Shown piece after piece: positions 20,206 to 30,400 of a DNA stretch of 64,000 nt (position 1 is its first letter; the number at the start of each line of letters is the position of its first letter). The position numbers and the translations under genes are program-made. Source of the DNA: Acinetobacter sp. GSS19. Its GTDB lineage: Bacteria > Pseudomonadota > Gammaproteobacteria > Pseudomonadales > Moraxellaceae. Below the pieces are notes generated by a model. That model had not been told where the DNA came from, made no database searches, and saw nothing but the letters and a program-made list of their open reading frames with translations. The DNA lies in assembly GCF_028621895.1 (NCBI RefSeq), contig NZ_CP117520.1:1178001-1242000 (forward strand), given 5' to 3'.

Positions 20206-20742
20206 ATGGTTAAAAATGCGCTTCAGGCTCAACTGTTAAAAGCTGGTTTAGTGGACAATAAAAAAGCAAAAAAACTGAGCAAACAGGCTCAACATGAACA
20301 ACGCACTGGACAAAGCAATGAAGCCGAACTGAAAGCCGAGCTGGAAAAGGCCCAGCAGGAAAAACTGGCCAAAGATCAGGCTCTCAACCAGGAAAAACAG
20401 CGCCAACTTGAAGAAAAAGCGCTCAAGGCATCAATTGTGCAAATGATTAACCAGCACAAAATTCGGGATACCGATGGTGAGATCAGCTATCAGTTTATCG
20501 ATGAAGATAAAATCAAAAAAGTGTATATCAACCAGCAAATTTACAATGCACTGGTCGCTGGCAGTCTAGTCATTGCAAAAGATCAGGATCGTTATGCCTG
20601 CTTGCCTAAAGCATTGGCGGAACGCATCAATGAAAAAATGCAGGGTTTTATTATCGTCGATAATTCGGAAAAGAATGAACAGACCACAGATGAAGAAGAT
20701 CCATATGCGGCTTATGTCATTCCGGATGATTTGATGTGGTAA
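20206..20742 (+). CDS. DUF2058 family protein (YaiL-like)
   Basis: A 178-residue hydrophilic protein. The start NALQAQLLKAGLVDNKKAKKLSKQ is the hallmark of DUF2058, followed by a charged coiled-coil stretch (about 45-85, rich in Glu, Lys and Gln) and a C-terminal globular part with INQQIYNALVAGSLVIAK. E. coli YaiL is thought to be a nucleoprotein or polysome-associated protein; the role here is unknown. Confidence 0.85.
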   Translation: MVKNALQAQLLKAGLVDNKKAKKLSKQAQHEQRTGQSNEAELKAELEKAQQEKLAKDQALNQEKQRQLEEKALKASIVQMINQHKIRDTDGEISYQFIDEDKIKKVYINQQIYNALVAGSLVIAKDQDRYACLPKALAERINEKMQGFIIVDNSEKNEQTTDEEDPYAAYVIPDDLMW

Positions 20743-21110
20743 AAAGTAGTTGATTATTCTGATGATTTTTTGCTAAGCATTGAAAAGTCGAGAAGACGAA
20801 CGGTTTGTGTATCTGCTTAAACCGTTTCATTCGCTTTTATACATGAGTTTGGATTGTTCTATACTGAAAAATAGGGCTTTTTAGATCAATCACTTTTTCT
20901 ATCTGCTATTTTTAGCAGAGAATTGAGTATTGCATGATGGCTAAAAGGTAAGCCATACCGACGTTTACTTGTTGCAAGACTGAGACATTCTCTGATTCAG
21001 GATTAGAACATACGCCGTTTCTGATTCGATGCTCAACAGCCCTTTATTCATCCATCAATGATGCCGCATCCGGCGGAATTCTTGAATACTTTTTATATTG
21101 TGAGTTTATT
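20743..21110. other. 368-base intergenic region with two hairpins
   Basis: Contains AACGGTTT/AAACCGTT (20799-20806 and 20819-20826, 12-nt loop), probably ending the DUF2058 transcript, and TCTGCTA-TTTT-TAGCAGA (20902-20919), which lies in the putative leader of the ABC transporter gene. No ORF of note. Confidence 0.45.
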
Positions 21111-22937
21111 ATGCTGAAATGGTTCGAAAAGCGAGTTGATGCGTATCCCTCGAAACGTCTTTACGAACCTCTACCTAAGCGATTTTTTGCATTTATCTGG
21201 CAAGCCGCCGAGGGGGTTCGCCCGTATCTGCTGGCCTTGGTGATTTGTACTGCGGGTGCGGCAGCCTTTGAAGCCATCCTGTTTTCTCAGATCGGACAAC
21301 TGGTGGACTGGCTCAATACTTCCAAGCCCGAGCATTTCTATGAGAATCACCGGCTCAATCTGATAATGCTCAGCGTGATTTTGTTTGCCAATATTTTCTT
21401 TGCCAGTTTGCAGTCCATCGTCAAGCATCAGATTCTGTACAGTACCTTCCCAATGCGTTTACGCTGGCGCTTTCATAATTTGTTGCTACGTCAGAGCCTG
21501 GATTTTTTCCATAATGATTTTGCCGGACGTCTGTCGGCCAAAGTCATGCAAACCGCTCTTGCCGTACGCGAATTCTGGGTCATCTTGGGGGATATCTTTG
21601 CCTATGTGATTGTGTATTTCATTACCATTTCTGTGGTCTTGGGTGCAATTTCTACGCAACTGATCTTGCCCCTGCTCATCTGGTTGGCCTTGTTTATTGT
21701 GGCCGCGACCTATTTTATTCCACGTTTGGGCAAACTTTCCCAGGAACAGGCTGATGCGCGCGCCGTAATGACAGGGCGTGTAACCGATGCCTATACCAAT
21801 ATCCAAACCGTTAAACTGTTTGCCCACGCTGGCCGTGAAAGCCAATATGCCAAACAATCCATGAAAGAATTCATGGTAACGGTGTACAAGCAAATGCGTC
21901 TGGGTACGCAGTTTGACATCAGTATCCACATCCTCAGCGCGGTTTTGTTTATCGGTGTGATTGGCGTGGCGATTCATCTCTGGGTCAATGGACAGGTGGG
22001 TGTTGGTGTTATTGCCGCAACTACAGCCATGATTTTAAAACTCAACAGTATGGCTTTTTTCATCATGTGGCAGATTGCAGCCCTGTTTGAAAATATTGGA
22101 ACCATTCAGGATGGCATGCACACGCTAGCCAAGCCTATTACAATTACGGACAAGCCTGAAGCAAAACCATTACAGGTTTCACATGGTGAGATTGAGTTTC
22201 GTAATTTGCAGTTTGCTTACAATACAAAACCTGTCATTGAGAACTTCAACCTGCATATTCGTCCGGGTGAAAAAATTGGCATTGTCGGCCGTTCGGGTGC
22301 AGGAAAATCCACGCTGATTCAGTTACTACTGCATTTCTATGAATTGAAACAGGGTGAAATCCTGATTGATGGACAGAATATTGCCGATGTTACGCAAGAC
22401 AGCTTACGGGCCAACATTGCATTAGTCACTCAGGATACCTCTCTGTTGCATCGTACCGTAGCAGAAAATATTAAATATGGCCGTCCCGATGCAACCGATG
22501 AAGAGATGCAAATTGCCGTAGCCAAGGCCAAAGCGGACGAATTTATTCCACAATTGATGGATGGCCGAGGACAGAGCGGTTATGATGCTTATGTGGGAGA
22601 ACGTGGTGTGAAATTGTCCGGTGGTCAGCGTCAGCGTATCGCAATTGCCCGGGTATTCCTGAAAGATGCACCGATTCTGATTCTGGATGAAGCAACCAGT
22701 GCACTGGACTCAGAAGTTGAAGCGGCCATTCAATCCAGTTTAAATGGTTTAATGCAGGACAAAACAGTGATTGCAATTGCTCACCGCTTATCGACGATTG
22801 CGCAGATGGACCGATTGATCGTACTCGACCAGGGTCAAATTGCCGAGCAAGGCACACACGAACAACTGATCGCACAAAATGGAATTTATGCCCAGCTTTG
22901 GCAACGTCAAACGGGCGGTTTTTTGCTAGAACAATAA
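21111..22937 (+). CDS. ABC exporter half-transporter (fused permease and ATPase)
   Basis: A 608-residue type IV ABC exporter of the MsbA/ABCB class. Residues about 35-330 form the six-helix membrane domain; residues 345-600 form the nucleotide-binding domain. The Walker A motif is GRSGAGKST, the signature LSGGQRQR, Walker B ILILDEATSALD, and the switch His lies in IAIAHRLST. Works as a homodimer. Substrate unknown. The neighbouring MaoC gene starts 15 bases downstream, suggesting one transcript. Confidence 0.9.
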   Translation: MLKWFEKRVDAYPSKRLYEPLPKRFFAFIWQAAEGVRPYLLALVICTAGAAAFEAILFSQIGQLVDWLNTSKPEHFYENHRLNLIMLSVILFANIFFASLQSIVKHQILYSTFPMRLRWRFHNLLLRQSLDFFHNDFAGRLSAKVMQTALAVREFWVILGDIFAYVIVYFITISVVLGAISTQLILPLLIWLALFIVAATYFIPRLGKLSQEQADARAVMTGRVTDAYTNIQTVKLFAHAGRESQYAKQSMKEFMVTVYKQMRLGTQFDISIHILSAVLFIGVIGVAIHLWVNGQVGVGVIAATTAMILKLNSMAFFIMWQIAALFENIGTIQDGMHTLAKPITITDKPEAKPLQVSHGEIEFRNLQFAYNTKPVIENFNLHIRPGEKIGIVGRSGAGKSTLIQLLLHFYELKQGEILIDGQNIADVTQDSLRANIALVTQDTSLLHRTVAENIKYGRPDATDEEMQIAVAKAKADEFIPQLMDGRGQSGYDAYVGERGVKLSGGQRQRIAIARVFLKDAPILILDEATSALDSEVEAAIQSSLNGLMQDKTVIAIAHRLSTIAQMDRLIVLDQGQIAEQGTHEQLIAQNGIYAQLWQRQTGGFLLEQ

Positions 22938-22952
22938 ACAAGGGAACATAAA

Positions 22953-23408
22953 ATGCTGTATCTGGAAGATTTACAGGTAGGTGATCGCTTTATCAGCCGC
23001 AAATATGAAATGAAACTGGACGAAATTCTGAAATTCGCTCAGATGTATGATCCTCAACCTTTCCATCTTGATGAAGAGGAAGCTCAGCAGCACCCTATTT
23101 TTCAGGGGCTTGCTGCTAGCGGCTGGCATACATCCGCTGTCGTGATGCGATTATGGACGGAATGTTTTCCTGTCGTGCATGGTCTGATCGGTGCTGAATC
23201 CAGCGTGCGCTGGCCTCGACCGACACGCCCGGGCGATCAGATCCACGTAGAAGTGGAAATTAGTGAAATCCAGCCATCGAAAAACAAAGCTGACCGAGGT
23301 TTGGTTAGCTATAACAGTCAGGCATTTAACCAGAATGGTGAAGTCCTGATGAATTCGACCACCAAAATTCTGGTGTTCCGACGTAGTTTGGCTGAAACTG
23401 TAAATTGA
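22953..23408 (+). CDS. MaoC-family dehydratase
   Basis: A 151-residue hot-dog-fold protein. The hydratase 2 pattern is visible in FAQMYDPQPFHLDEEEAQQHPIFQGLAASGWHT, with Asp and His as the expected catalytic pair. Likely a hydratase or thioesterase-like enzyme acting on enoyl-CoA substrates; the specific one is not readable. It follows the ABC exporter by 15 bases and uses GGGAACATAAA upstream of the ATG. Confidence 0.85.
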   Translation: MLYLEDLQVGDRFISRKYEMKLDEILKFAQMYDPQPFHLDEEEAQQHPIFQGLAASGWHTSAVVMRLWTECFPVVHGLIGAESSVRWPRPTRPGDQIHVEVEISEIQPSKNKADRGLVSYNSQAFNQNGEVLMNSTTKILVFRRSLAETVN

Positions 23409-23546
23409 TATGCCCTTCGCCATCAAACACTTGCAGGAAAGCAAGTCACTGACAAGGTCAAGTAAAGTCATAATAGAACTTTTGTTTTAAGACAAAACCA
23501 TGTATAAAACAATGCAAAAATTGTGGAATGCTTTTAAGGAGTCCTC

Positions 23547-23921
23547 ATGCATCATCCTTCAGATTTGAAGTATGCAAATACACATGAATGGGTAAAAATT
23601 GAAGGTGATCTTGTGATTACGGGTATCTCAGACCACGCGCAGGATGCTTTAGGTGATCTGGTCTATGTTGAAACCCCGGAAGTCGGTAGCCGTGTGACTG
23701 CAGGTGAACAGGCCGGTGTTGTGGAATCTGTTAAAACGGCTTCTGATATTCATGCACCGGTATCTGGTGTCGTGGTTGAGGTCAATACTGCGCTTGAAGA
23801 TGACCCGGATTTTGTCAATGAAGATCCGTATGGCAAGGGCTGGATTTATAAAATTAAAGCAGACAACCTGGCAGATATTGAACAGCTACTTTCAAACCAG
23901 GATTATGAAGCGGGCTTATAA
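23547..23921 (+). CDS. gcvH: glycine cleavage system H protein
   Basis: A 124-residue lipoyl carrier protein that shuttles the aminomethyl group between GcvP, GcvT and GcvL. The lipoylated Lys is K63 in [10 protein letters not shown], and [14 protein letters not shown] is the conserved C-terminal segment. The gcvP and gcvT genes are not in the window, so this is an isolated gcvH. AAGGAG precedes the ATG. Confidence 0.95.
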   Translation: MHHPSDLKYANTHEWVKIEGDLVITGISDHAQDALGDLVYVETPEVGSRVTAGEQAGVVESVKTASDIHAPVSGVVVEVNTALEDDPDFVNEDPYGKGWIYKIKADNLADIEQLLSNQDYEAGL

Positions 23922-23940
23922 TTCAGCTGCAACATAATTC

Positions 23941-23970
23941 AAAAGGCATATCAATAGATATGCCTTTTTT
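23941..23970 (+). terminator. terminator of gcvH
   Basis: Perfect 12-bp stem AAAAGGCATATC/GATATGCCTTTT with loop AATA and a T-run. Confidence 0.88.
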
Positions 23971-23997
23971 GTGCTCATGAAATGATTAGCCAAATGA

Positions 23998-24363
23998 TCA
24001 GGAAATCAGTGCGGAATGACCACTGTTTGGATCACGGAAATAACGTAGCCAGAACGCTTCACGACAACTTGAGTTAAATTGAATCCGCTTCGGTCGAATG
24101 TCAGGTAATGTTTGGTTCTGCTGCATCACCATATACATAATCCAGCCTTCAGCACAATTTTCCAACTCGACAGGTTCATGGTTTTGCTCTACCACCCGCT
24201 TGATTACTGCGCCGTTAGTAAAATGATAAGTGGAAATCTCTTGTGTGACTTCCACTTCATCTTCATTCCACTGTTTAACGCGGGTTTTGACATCATCGAT
24301 CACATAATCACAATTGAGTTCAGGATGCAAAATGGCCTCGACATATTTTGATAAATGCGACAT
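23998..24363 (-). CDS. hypothetical protein
   Basis: About 121 residues, acidic and soluble, no signal peptide or membrane segment. I do not recognise the family. It has a compact alpha/beta look with ICR-like C-terminal FNSSCREAFWLRYFRDPNSG. The reading frame continues upstream to 24405, but the stretch before MSHLSKYVEAI looks like leader, so 24363 is chosen; no strong ribosome site decides it. Flanked by gcvH (convergent) and a universal stress gene (divergent). Confidence 0.6.
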   Translation of the reverse strand: MSHLSKYVEAILHPELNCDYVIDDVKTRVKQWNEDEVEVTQEISTYHFTNGAVIKRVVEQNHEPVELENCAEGWIMYMVMQQNQTLPDIRPKRIQFNSSCREAFWLRYFRDPNSGHSALIS

Positions 24364-24632
24364 TTCCCGGCGCTCCAGAGAACAAAATCGCATAAATCCT
24401 ATCATTTTTCTGCATCTTTGCGGAATTTTTATTGTGAACAGATCAACGTCTCACACGATTAATCACGCAGTCTTAGTCCTTGAATATTTTATAAAGTCTA
24501 GCTTTTAAACAGATGAATCCACTTAAAACAGCAAAAATAATTTTTTGTAGTGCGTGCTGTTGCAAGCAAATATGCTAGCCTTAAAAATGATAGGAATAAC
24601 ACGCTAGATTCCATAACAATAAGGAGAACATC

Positions 24633-25073
24633 ATGACCTTTCAACATATCCTTGTACCTGTAGATGATTCAGATATTTCTCAGGCAGCAATCAAACAGGC
24701 CATTCAGATGGCGAAAGCCTTTAACAGTAAAATTACGGCTGTGTGTGTCATTGCAGTGGATCCATTTGTAGGTGTCGATTTTTATAATGTCACCCCTGTC
24801 ATTACAGAATATTTTATTCAGGCTGAAGCTCATGCCAAAAAAGTGCTAGCCCGAATTGAAAGTATTTGTGCGCAAGCTGGAATTGCTTCAGAGAACCGAA
24901 TTATTAAAGGTGAGCCGACTGAAACCGGTATTGTGCATGTTGCGCATGAGATTGGTGCCGATTTGATCGTGATTGGTTCACATGGTCGTACGGGCTTGAA
25001 AAAATTAATGTTGGGTAGTGTTGCTCAGGATGTTTTAAATAAAACGCATATTCCGGTTTTAGTTGTTAAATAA
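24633..25073 (+). CDS. universal stress protein, UspA family
   Basis: A 146-residue single Usp domain. Begins FQHILVPVDDSDISQAAIKQA, and ends with the nucleotide-binding pattern GADLIVIGSHGRTGLKKLMLGSVAQDVL, matching the G-2x-G-9x-G-S/T motif of ATP-binding Usp proteins. Cytoplasmic stress survival protein. AAGGAGAAC precedes the ATG. Confidence 0.92.
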   Translation: MTFQHILVPVDDSDISQAAIKQAIQMAKAFNSKITAVCVIAVDPFVGVDFYNVTPVITEYFIQAEAHAKKVLARIESICAQAGIASENRIIKGEPTETGIVHVAHEIGADLIVIGSHGRTGLKKLMLGSVAQDVLNKTHIPVLVVK

Positions 25074-25151
25074 TTTCTTTTTTTGCTTAGGCTATTTTAA
25101 TAGTGAAATAAAATATACCGGAAATGACCGTAAAGATCGTTATTTTTTATT

Positions 25152-25182
25152 AAAAAACCGGATGAAATCATCCGGTTTTTTT
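25152..25182. terminator. bidirectional terminator between convergent genes
   Basis: AAAAAACCGGAT and ATCCGGTTTTTTT around a GAAATC loop, with A and T runs at both ends. It serves the usp gene on the plus strand and can also close the thioesterase gene from the minus strand. Confidence 0.85.
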
Positions 25183-25194
25183 CTTTTGCTACGG

Positions 25195-25995
25195 TTACGC
25201 TGACATCTTTCTCAAGGTAAGGATTTGTTCACTGCGTCCAAAGGGTCCATGCACATCATGCAGCACGGCGCTCGTCAGACCAATACCATCTTGTCCATAT
25301 TGCTGTACAGCTTGAATACCCAGCCATTCACCTTGTGGCCAGCGATAAAGATGAATCTGTAGATCCAAATTCGGGAACATCCATTCAAATTCGTTTTGTT
25401 GTCTTGGTACAACCCCATTTGCCGTATCCACCAAGCCCATCAGGCGGACAAAATCACTAGTTTGCTGCCCTTCAATCATTTGGGTTTGAGTATGTAACCA
25501 TACAATTCCCTTACCCGGCCGGTGCTGGTCAGTTCGCGCTTCAACGCTTTGAATAAAACCGCCTGGCCAGCGTTTAATCCCCTGCCATACTGGCAGGTTT
25601 TCCGGATGTTCGACAGGATGGTCTTCCAGACCGGCAATATTGGTCGAGTCCTGAATCAACATGCGCCATGCGCGTGCGATAATGCAGGTTTTTCCATTCG
25701 CCTGCATCTCAGCTTCAATCAATTCAATGGTTTTACCGGGGCGAATAATTCGCGTCTGGATGCTAAAATCACCAAAGGCAATCAGACCAAAAATATCCAA
25801 ACTGATCCGGCCAATTCGCATATCCGAACGTGGCATAAATTGTTCCAGCTCAGCACAAACAATGCCGGTAGCTGGAGCCATATGCTGTTCATGGGTATTC
25901 CATGCACCTTGTGCATGAAGAGTGGAACGGTAATGGGCGGTCACTTGACCGTTGCTGTCTTGATCACGTTGGATCAGTTGATAATATGCTGACAT
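25195..25995 (-). CDS. TesB-like acyl-CoA thioesterase family protein
   Basis: About 266 residues arranged as two hot-dog-like halves. N-terminal features: STLHAQGAWNTHEQHMAPATGIVCAELE; central FGDFSIQTRIIRPGKTIELIEAEMQANGKTCIIARAWRM is the core of the family; the C-terminal half has NLDLQIHLYRWPQGEWLGIQA. Probable acyl-CoA thioesterase; chain preference unknown. The start at 25995 has AGGGAATTT upstream; the in-frame ATG at 26031 has none. Confidence 0.75.
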   Translation of the reverse strand: MSAYYQLIQRDQDSNGQVTAHYRSTLHAQGAWNTHEQHMAPATGIVCAELEQFMPRSDMRIGRISLDIFGLIAFGDFSIQTRIIRPGKTIELIEAEMQANGKTCIIARAWRMLIQDSTNIAGLEDHPVEHPENLPVWQGIKRWPGGFIQSVEARTDQHRPGKGIVWLHTQTQMIEGQQTSDFVRLMGLVDTANGVVPRQQNEFEWMFPNLDLQIHLYRWPQGEWLGIQAVQQYGQDGIGLTSAVLHDVHGPFGRSEQILTLRKMSA

Positions 25996-26482
25996 AAATT
26001 CCCTGGTCTTTTTTTCATTAGCGTGCTGCAAACACTTTTTTAAATTTCCTGATTTAATATTTAATATTCATGCAGGATGAACAATCAATGTCCGATTCTA
26101 TCTAACCTGTTTAAATTGCGGTTGCATCCGTTGCCGAATCACAACATTTTTAAATCTGTTTTACGTCAGACAAAATCGGAACTCCGATCAAAACTGTTTT
26201 CCTTTTTCATAGATTTAGACCCTCTGCGTCAATGAAATTAACTGACTGAATCGTCGCTTTTCTTTGATGATCCCCATCGGTTTTGAAAGGCTTACCTTCA
26301 ACCAAGGATTAAGTTATTTGATGAATTTTGGTTTTTCTCTTCTGCCGATAAGCACAGCACAACTGATGTATCTTATTGTCATTCAGTTATTTTTTGATAT
26401 TTGAGCAATCATTTTCATTGATTCAGATGCAAGATATGCTAAGTTAAAATCTCTATGCAATCCTGAGCCTGGATGACTGGAT
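25996..26482. other. non-coding region of about 490 bases
   Basis: Lies between the divergent thioesterase and cupin genes. AT-rich, no ORF with a ribosome site and no clear repeat; it should hold both promoters. Larger than needed for that, but I see nothing else in it. Confidence 0.4.
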
Positions 26483-27178
26483 ATGGCACATAACTCTATG
26501 ATTCGCGTGAATGATGATCTGTCAGTAGCAACGATTGTACATGCTCGCCAACAACCATGGATCGATAGTCCAGCACAAGGCGTGAAACGCCGAATTCTCT
26601 ATCGGGTCGGCAATGAAAAAGCGCGTGCCACCTCGATCGTTGAATATGCAGCAGGCAGCCAATTCCCTCAACATATTCATAGTGGTGGTGAGGAGTTTCT
26701 AGTTCTTAAAGGGATTTTTCAGGATGAACATGGAGATTATCCAGCAGGCAGTTATGTACGAAATCCTCCAGGTTCAATGCATACACCACGCTCGGATCAA
26801 GGCTGCACTATTTTAGTCAAATTATGGCAATTTCGGCAGGATGATCATCAGCGCATCAGTATCCTCCCTTCAAATGACATGATTTTCTCCACGCAACACG
26901 ACCACTCCATGGTTCTTTTCGATCAGTTTGATGAAGAAGTTCGTCTGGAAAGCTGGTGTGCGAATACCACACGGACAATTCTCAATCCATCGGGGTTGGA
27001 AGTGTTTGTAGTCTCTGGCTCATTTCAGTCCGGTCCGGAAATCATGGAAACCTGGTCATGGATCCGTCTACCCGCAGGAATGCCACTGGAATTAAAAGTC
27101 GGTGCACAAGGGGCCTGTGTCTGGATTAAAAGCGCACCTTTAGAACATATCAATGTATGCCGCTTTGAAATTGAATAA
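26483..27178 (+). CDS. cupin-domain protein (ChrR-like cupin)
   Basis: A 231-residue protein with two cupin folds. The first has the metal-binding layout FPQHIHSGGEEFLVLKGIFQDEHGDYPAGSYVRNPPGSMHTP (His, His, Glu and a later His). The second half lacks the full set. Resembles the cupin part of ChrR-type anti-sigma proteins, but the N-terminal zinc anti-sigma domain is missing and no ECF sigma gene is next to it, so a sensing or enzymatic role stays open. Confidence 0.75.
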   Translation: MAHNSMIRVNDDLSVATIVHARQQPWIDSPAQGVKRRILYRVGNEKARATSIVEYAAGSQFPQHIHSGGEEFLVLKGIFQDEHGDYPAGSYVRNPPGSMHTPRSDQGCTILVKLWQFRQDDHQRISILPSNDMIFSTQHDHSMVLFDQFDEEVRLESWCANTTRTILNPSGLEVFVVSGSFQSGPEIMETWSWIRLPAGMPLELKVGAQGACVWIKSAPLEHINVCRFEIE

Positions 27179-27232
27179 TGCAATAGTTTTAAATCATTCT
27201 TCGATCTAATCTAAAAAAGAAAATACTATCTA

Positions 27233-27263
27233 GGAGTCTAAACTCCAATATATCTCATATTGG
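27233..27263 (+). other. overlapping mutually exclusive hairpins after the cupin gene
   Basis: GGAGT-CTAA-ACTCC (27233-27246) and CCAATAT-ATCTC-ATATTGG (27245-27263) share the bases CC, so they cannot both form. No T-run follows. May end the cupin transcript or be chance. Confidence 0.3.
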
Positions 27264-27455
27264 TAAGCTTTCACTCGTCTAAAGCAGGCTAGCTTAATCA
27301 TCGAAAAATCATTACATTATTCATATAACAATATGCATCTGTTATTTCTTAACCACTGATGAGAGAGCACTGAACCGATCATGTAAAAAAGTAAATTTAT
27401 CCGGCTTGGATGCGACCTTGATACCGCCAATAAAATCTTAGATTTCAGAGCAAAT

Positions 27456-30400
27456 ATGCTACAAAAGAACAAATCGATTTTCGTCTTTCTTTTTCTTACC
27501 GTCGCGATCATGAATATTTTTATGATCGCTCTGTTGGCCTATACCCTTCAGACTTCACGTGAACGCAAAGAAAGTGAGATTCGTACCAGCGTTGAAAATC
27601 TAACCTTGCTGCTGGAAAAAAGTGTTAGCAGCAGCGCTAGAGAAATCGATTTATCTTTACATATTTTGCAAACTTTTTTAGATAAAGAATTACGTGAAAA
27701 ACAACAACTGAATCCTGTAGAGATTAATCAGCTCATTCAAAAACAAGAAAACTGGATTCATTCCATTGCAAACATTCATGTCACAGATGCTCAAGGTCAG
27801 ATCAGATATGGCAATGGTGGTTTAGCCAATACTTTCAGTTATGCTCACTATCCTTTCTTTAAGAAAGCTCAACAAGCTAAAGACCAGTTATTGGTTACTA
27901 AACTGATTCAGGAACCAAATGGTAAAGATTGGGTCAATGTGTTTGCTCGGCCTTATCATGATGCAAATGGAAATTTTGTGGGGATAATAACCGCTACATT
28001 GCCTGCCAGTTACTTTAATACCCTTATCTCGGATCTAGATGTCGGCCCTAAAGGTGTAGTTCTGGTTCAGGATCTGGATTTCCGGATTATCGCCCGTCAT
28101 CCTACTCTGCAAACACCGAATGGCAAGGTCGGTTATGTGGGCGGCCCACCGGAACTGATCCAGCTGGTTCGTGCTGGCGCCCAGTCGGGTACCCTTTACA
28201 CGCGAAAAACAACCGATAAAATTCCACGAATTGGCAACTTTCGCCGGCTCAGCAGTATGCCGGTTTTTGTCATTGTGGGGTTGGGTGAAGATGACTATCT
28301 TGCTCAATGGTACGATGACATTACCAAAGCCATATTGCTTGAATTACTCTTTCTGATCGTGACCAGCGTTGCCGCTTGGCAACTCTGGCGGCAGATCCAG
28401 GCGAGTGTCTTGGCCAACCGTCGCAGCCAGATGTTGTTACGCAATGCAAAAGACGGTATTCATGTACTTGATATGCAAGGTAAGCTTCTAGAAGCGAGCG
28501 ACTCATTTTTTCAGATGATTGGTCACCCTCCCGAAGATGTCATTGGGAAAACCCCATGTTATTGGGACGTCTGTTATAATAAACAAGAAATTCAGGACCT
28601 GATCAAGGAAAACATTCACAAACCTGAAGGTATCCGTTTTGAAACGCTTTATCAAAATGCTCAAGGTGAACGCTATCCGGTAGAAGTCAGTTCTGTGATG
28701 GTTCATCTTGATGACTATCAAGTTTTCTTCGGTTCAGCACGTGATATTACGGAACGAAAAAAGGCTGAAGAGAACCAGCGGATTGCAGCGACAGCATTTG
28801 AATCTCAGGTCGGGATGTTAATTACTGATCCCAATCTGGTGATTTTACGTATCAACAAAGCATTTTCCGAAATCACCGGTTATAGCCAGCAAGAACTGAT
28901 TGGACATACGCCTCACATCCTGCAATCCGGCATGCACGATAAAAATTTTTATGCCACCATGTGGGACCACATTCGTACCACAGGCTCCTGGCAAGGAGAA
29001 ATCTGGAATAAACGCAAAAATGGAGATCTCTACCCGCAACACATCTCAATTGCCAGTGTTCGCGATGAAAATGGTCAAATCACCCATTATGTTGCCTCGA
29101 TTACAGATCTCTCTGCCTATAAAGCCTCGGAAGAAAAAGTCCGTTTGCTTGCCTTTTATGATTCTTTAACTAAATTACCTAATCGCCGCTTATTTTTAGA
29201 ACGTCTTGAACAGAGCATACGCGATGCAGAATCTAACAAGCAAACTGGCGTAATTCTGTGTATTGATCTAGATAACTTCAAGGCTTTGAACGATACAGAA
29301 GGTCACGAAACTGGTGATCGTTTACTTCAGCAAGTAGCCACTCGCCTATTAGAATGTGTTGGCACAAATCATATGATTGCCCGTCTCGGCAGTGATGAAT
29401 TTGTTGTATTACTGGATCCGCTAAGCACGTCCGAAGCCAGCGCAATCCAGCAGGCTGAGAGTACGGCGAAGCGTATTCTACAAGCTCTAACTCAACCCTA
29501 TTTCTTTGGAAATTCGGAATATCGTAGTTCAGCGAGTATTGGGATTAGCCTGTTCGGCTTACAAGCCGATGAGAATGTACAAGATCCGATTAAAAGAGCG
29601 GATATCGCCATGAGTGATGCCAAAACTTATGGTCGTAATACCTATCGTTTTTTTGATCCGCAAATCCAATCCCAGGTGCAACAGCGTGCTGATATTGATG
29701 CGGGCTTACGTCAAGCACTGGAAAAAAATCAGTTCATCCTGTACTACCAACCTCAAGTGAACGGAGCAAAACAGGTCACGGGTGTGGAAGCACTGTTACG
29801 TTGGCAGCATCCAACGCAAGGGATGATTTCACCGGCCCGCTTTATCCCGGTAGCAGAAGAAAATGGTCTGATTATTTCATTGGGGCGTTGGGTATTGGAA
29901 ACGGCCTGTCGCCAGTTAACGGTATGGTCCAAACAGCCACAAACAGCCAATCTTAGTATTGCTGTAAATGTGAGTGCCAGTCAGTTTGCACGTGATGAGT
30001 TTGTACAAGACGTCCTTGATATTCTAGAACGTACTCAAGCTCCAGCACATCTCTTGAAATTGGAACTCACTGAAAGTGCATTGGTGATGAAGATTGAAGA
30101 CATCATAGAAAAAATGACGATACTGAAACGTTATGGTGTCATGTTTTCGCTGGATGATTTTGGTACGGGATATTCTTCACTTACCTATCTCAAACGGATT
30201 CCGATTGATCAGCTCAAAATTGACCAAGGCTTTGTCCGCGATATTGAGGTGAGTACGAATGATGCGGAAATCGCAAAAATGATTATTGTACTGGCAAAAA
30301 CTCTCGGTATTTCCGTTTTGGCAGAAGGTGTAGAAACTGAAGCTCAACGCGATATATTAGAAAAACAGGGTTGTTATCATTATCAAGGTTATTTATTTGC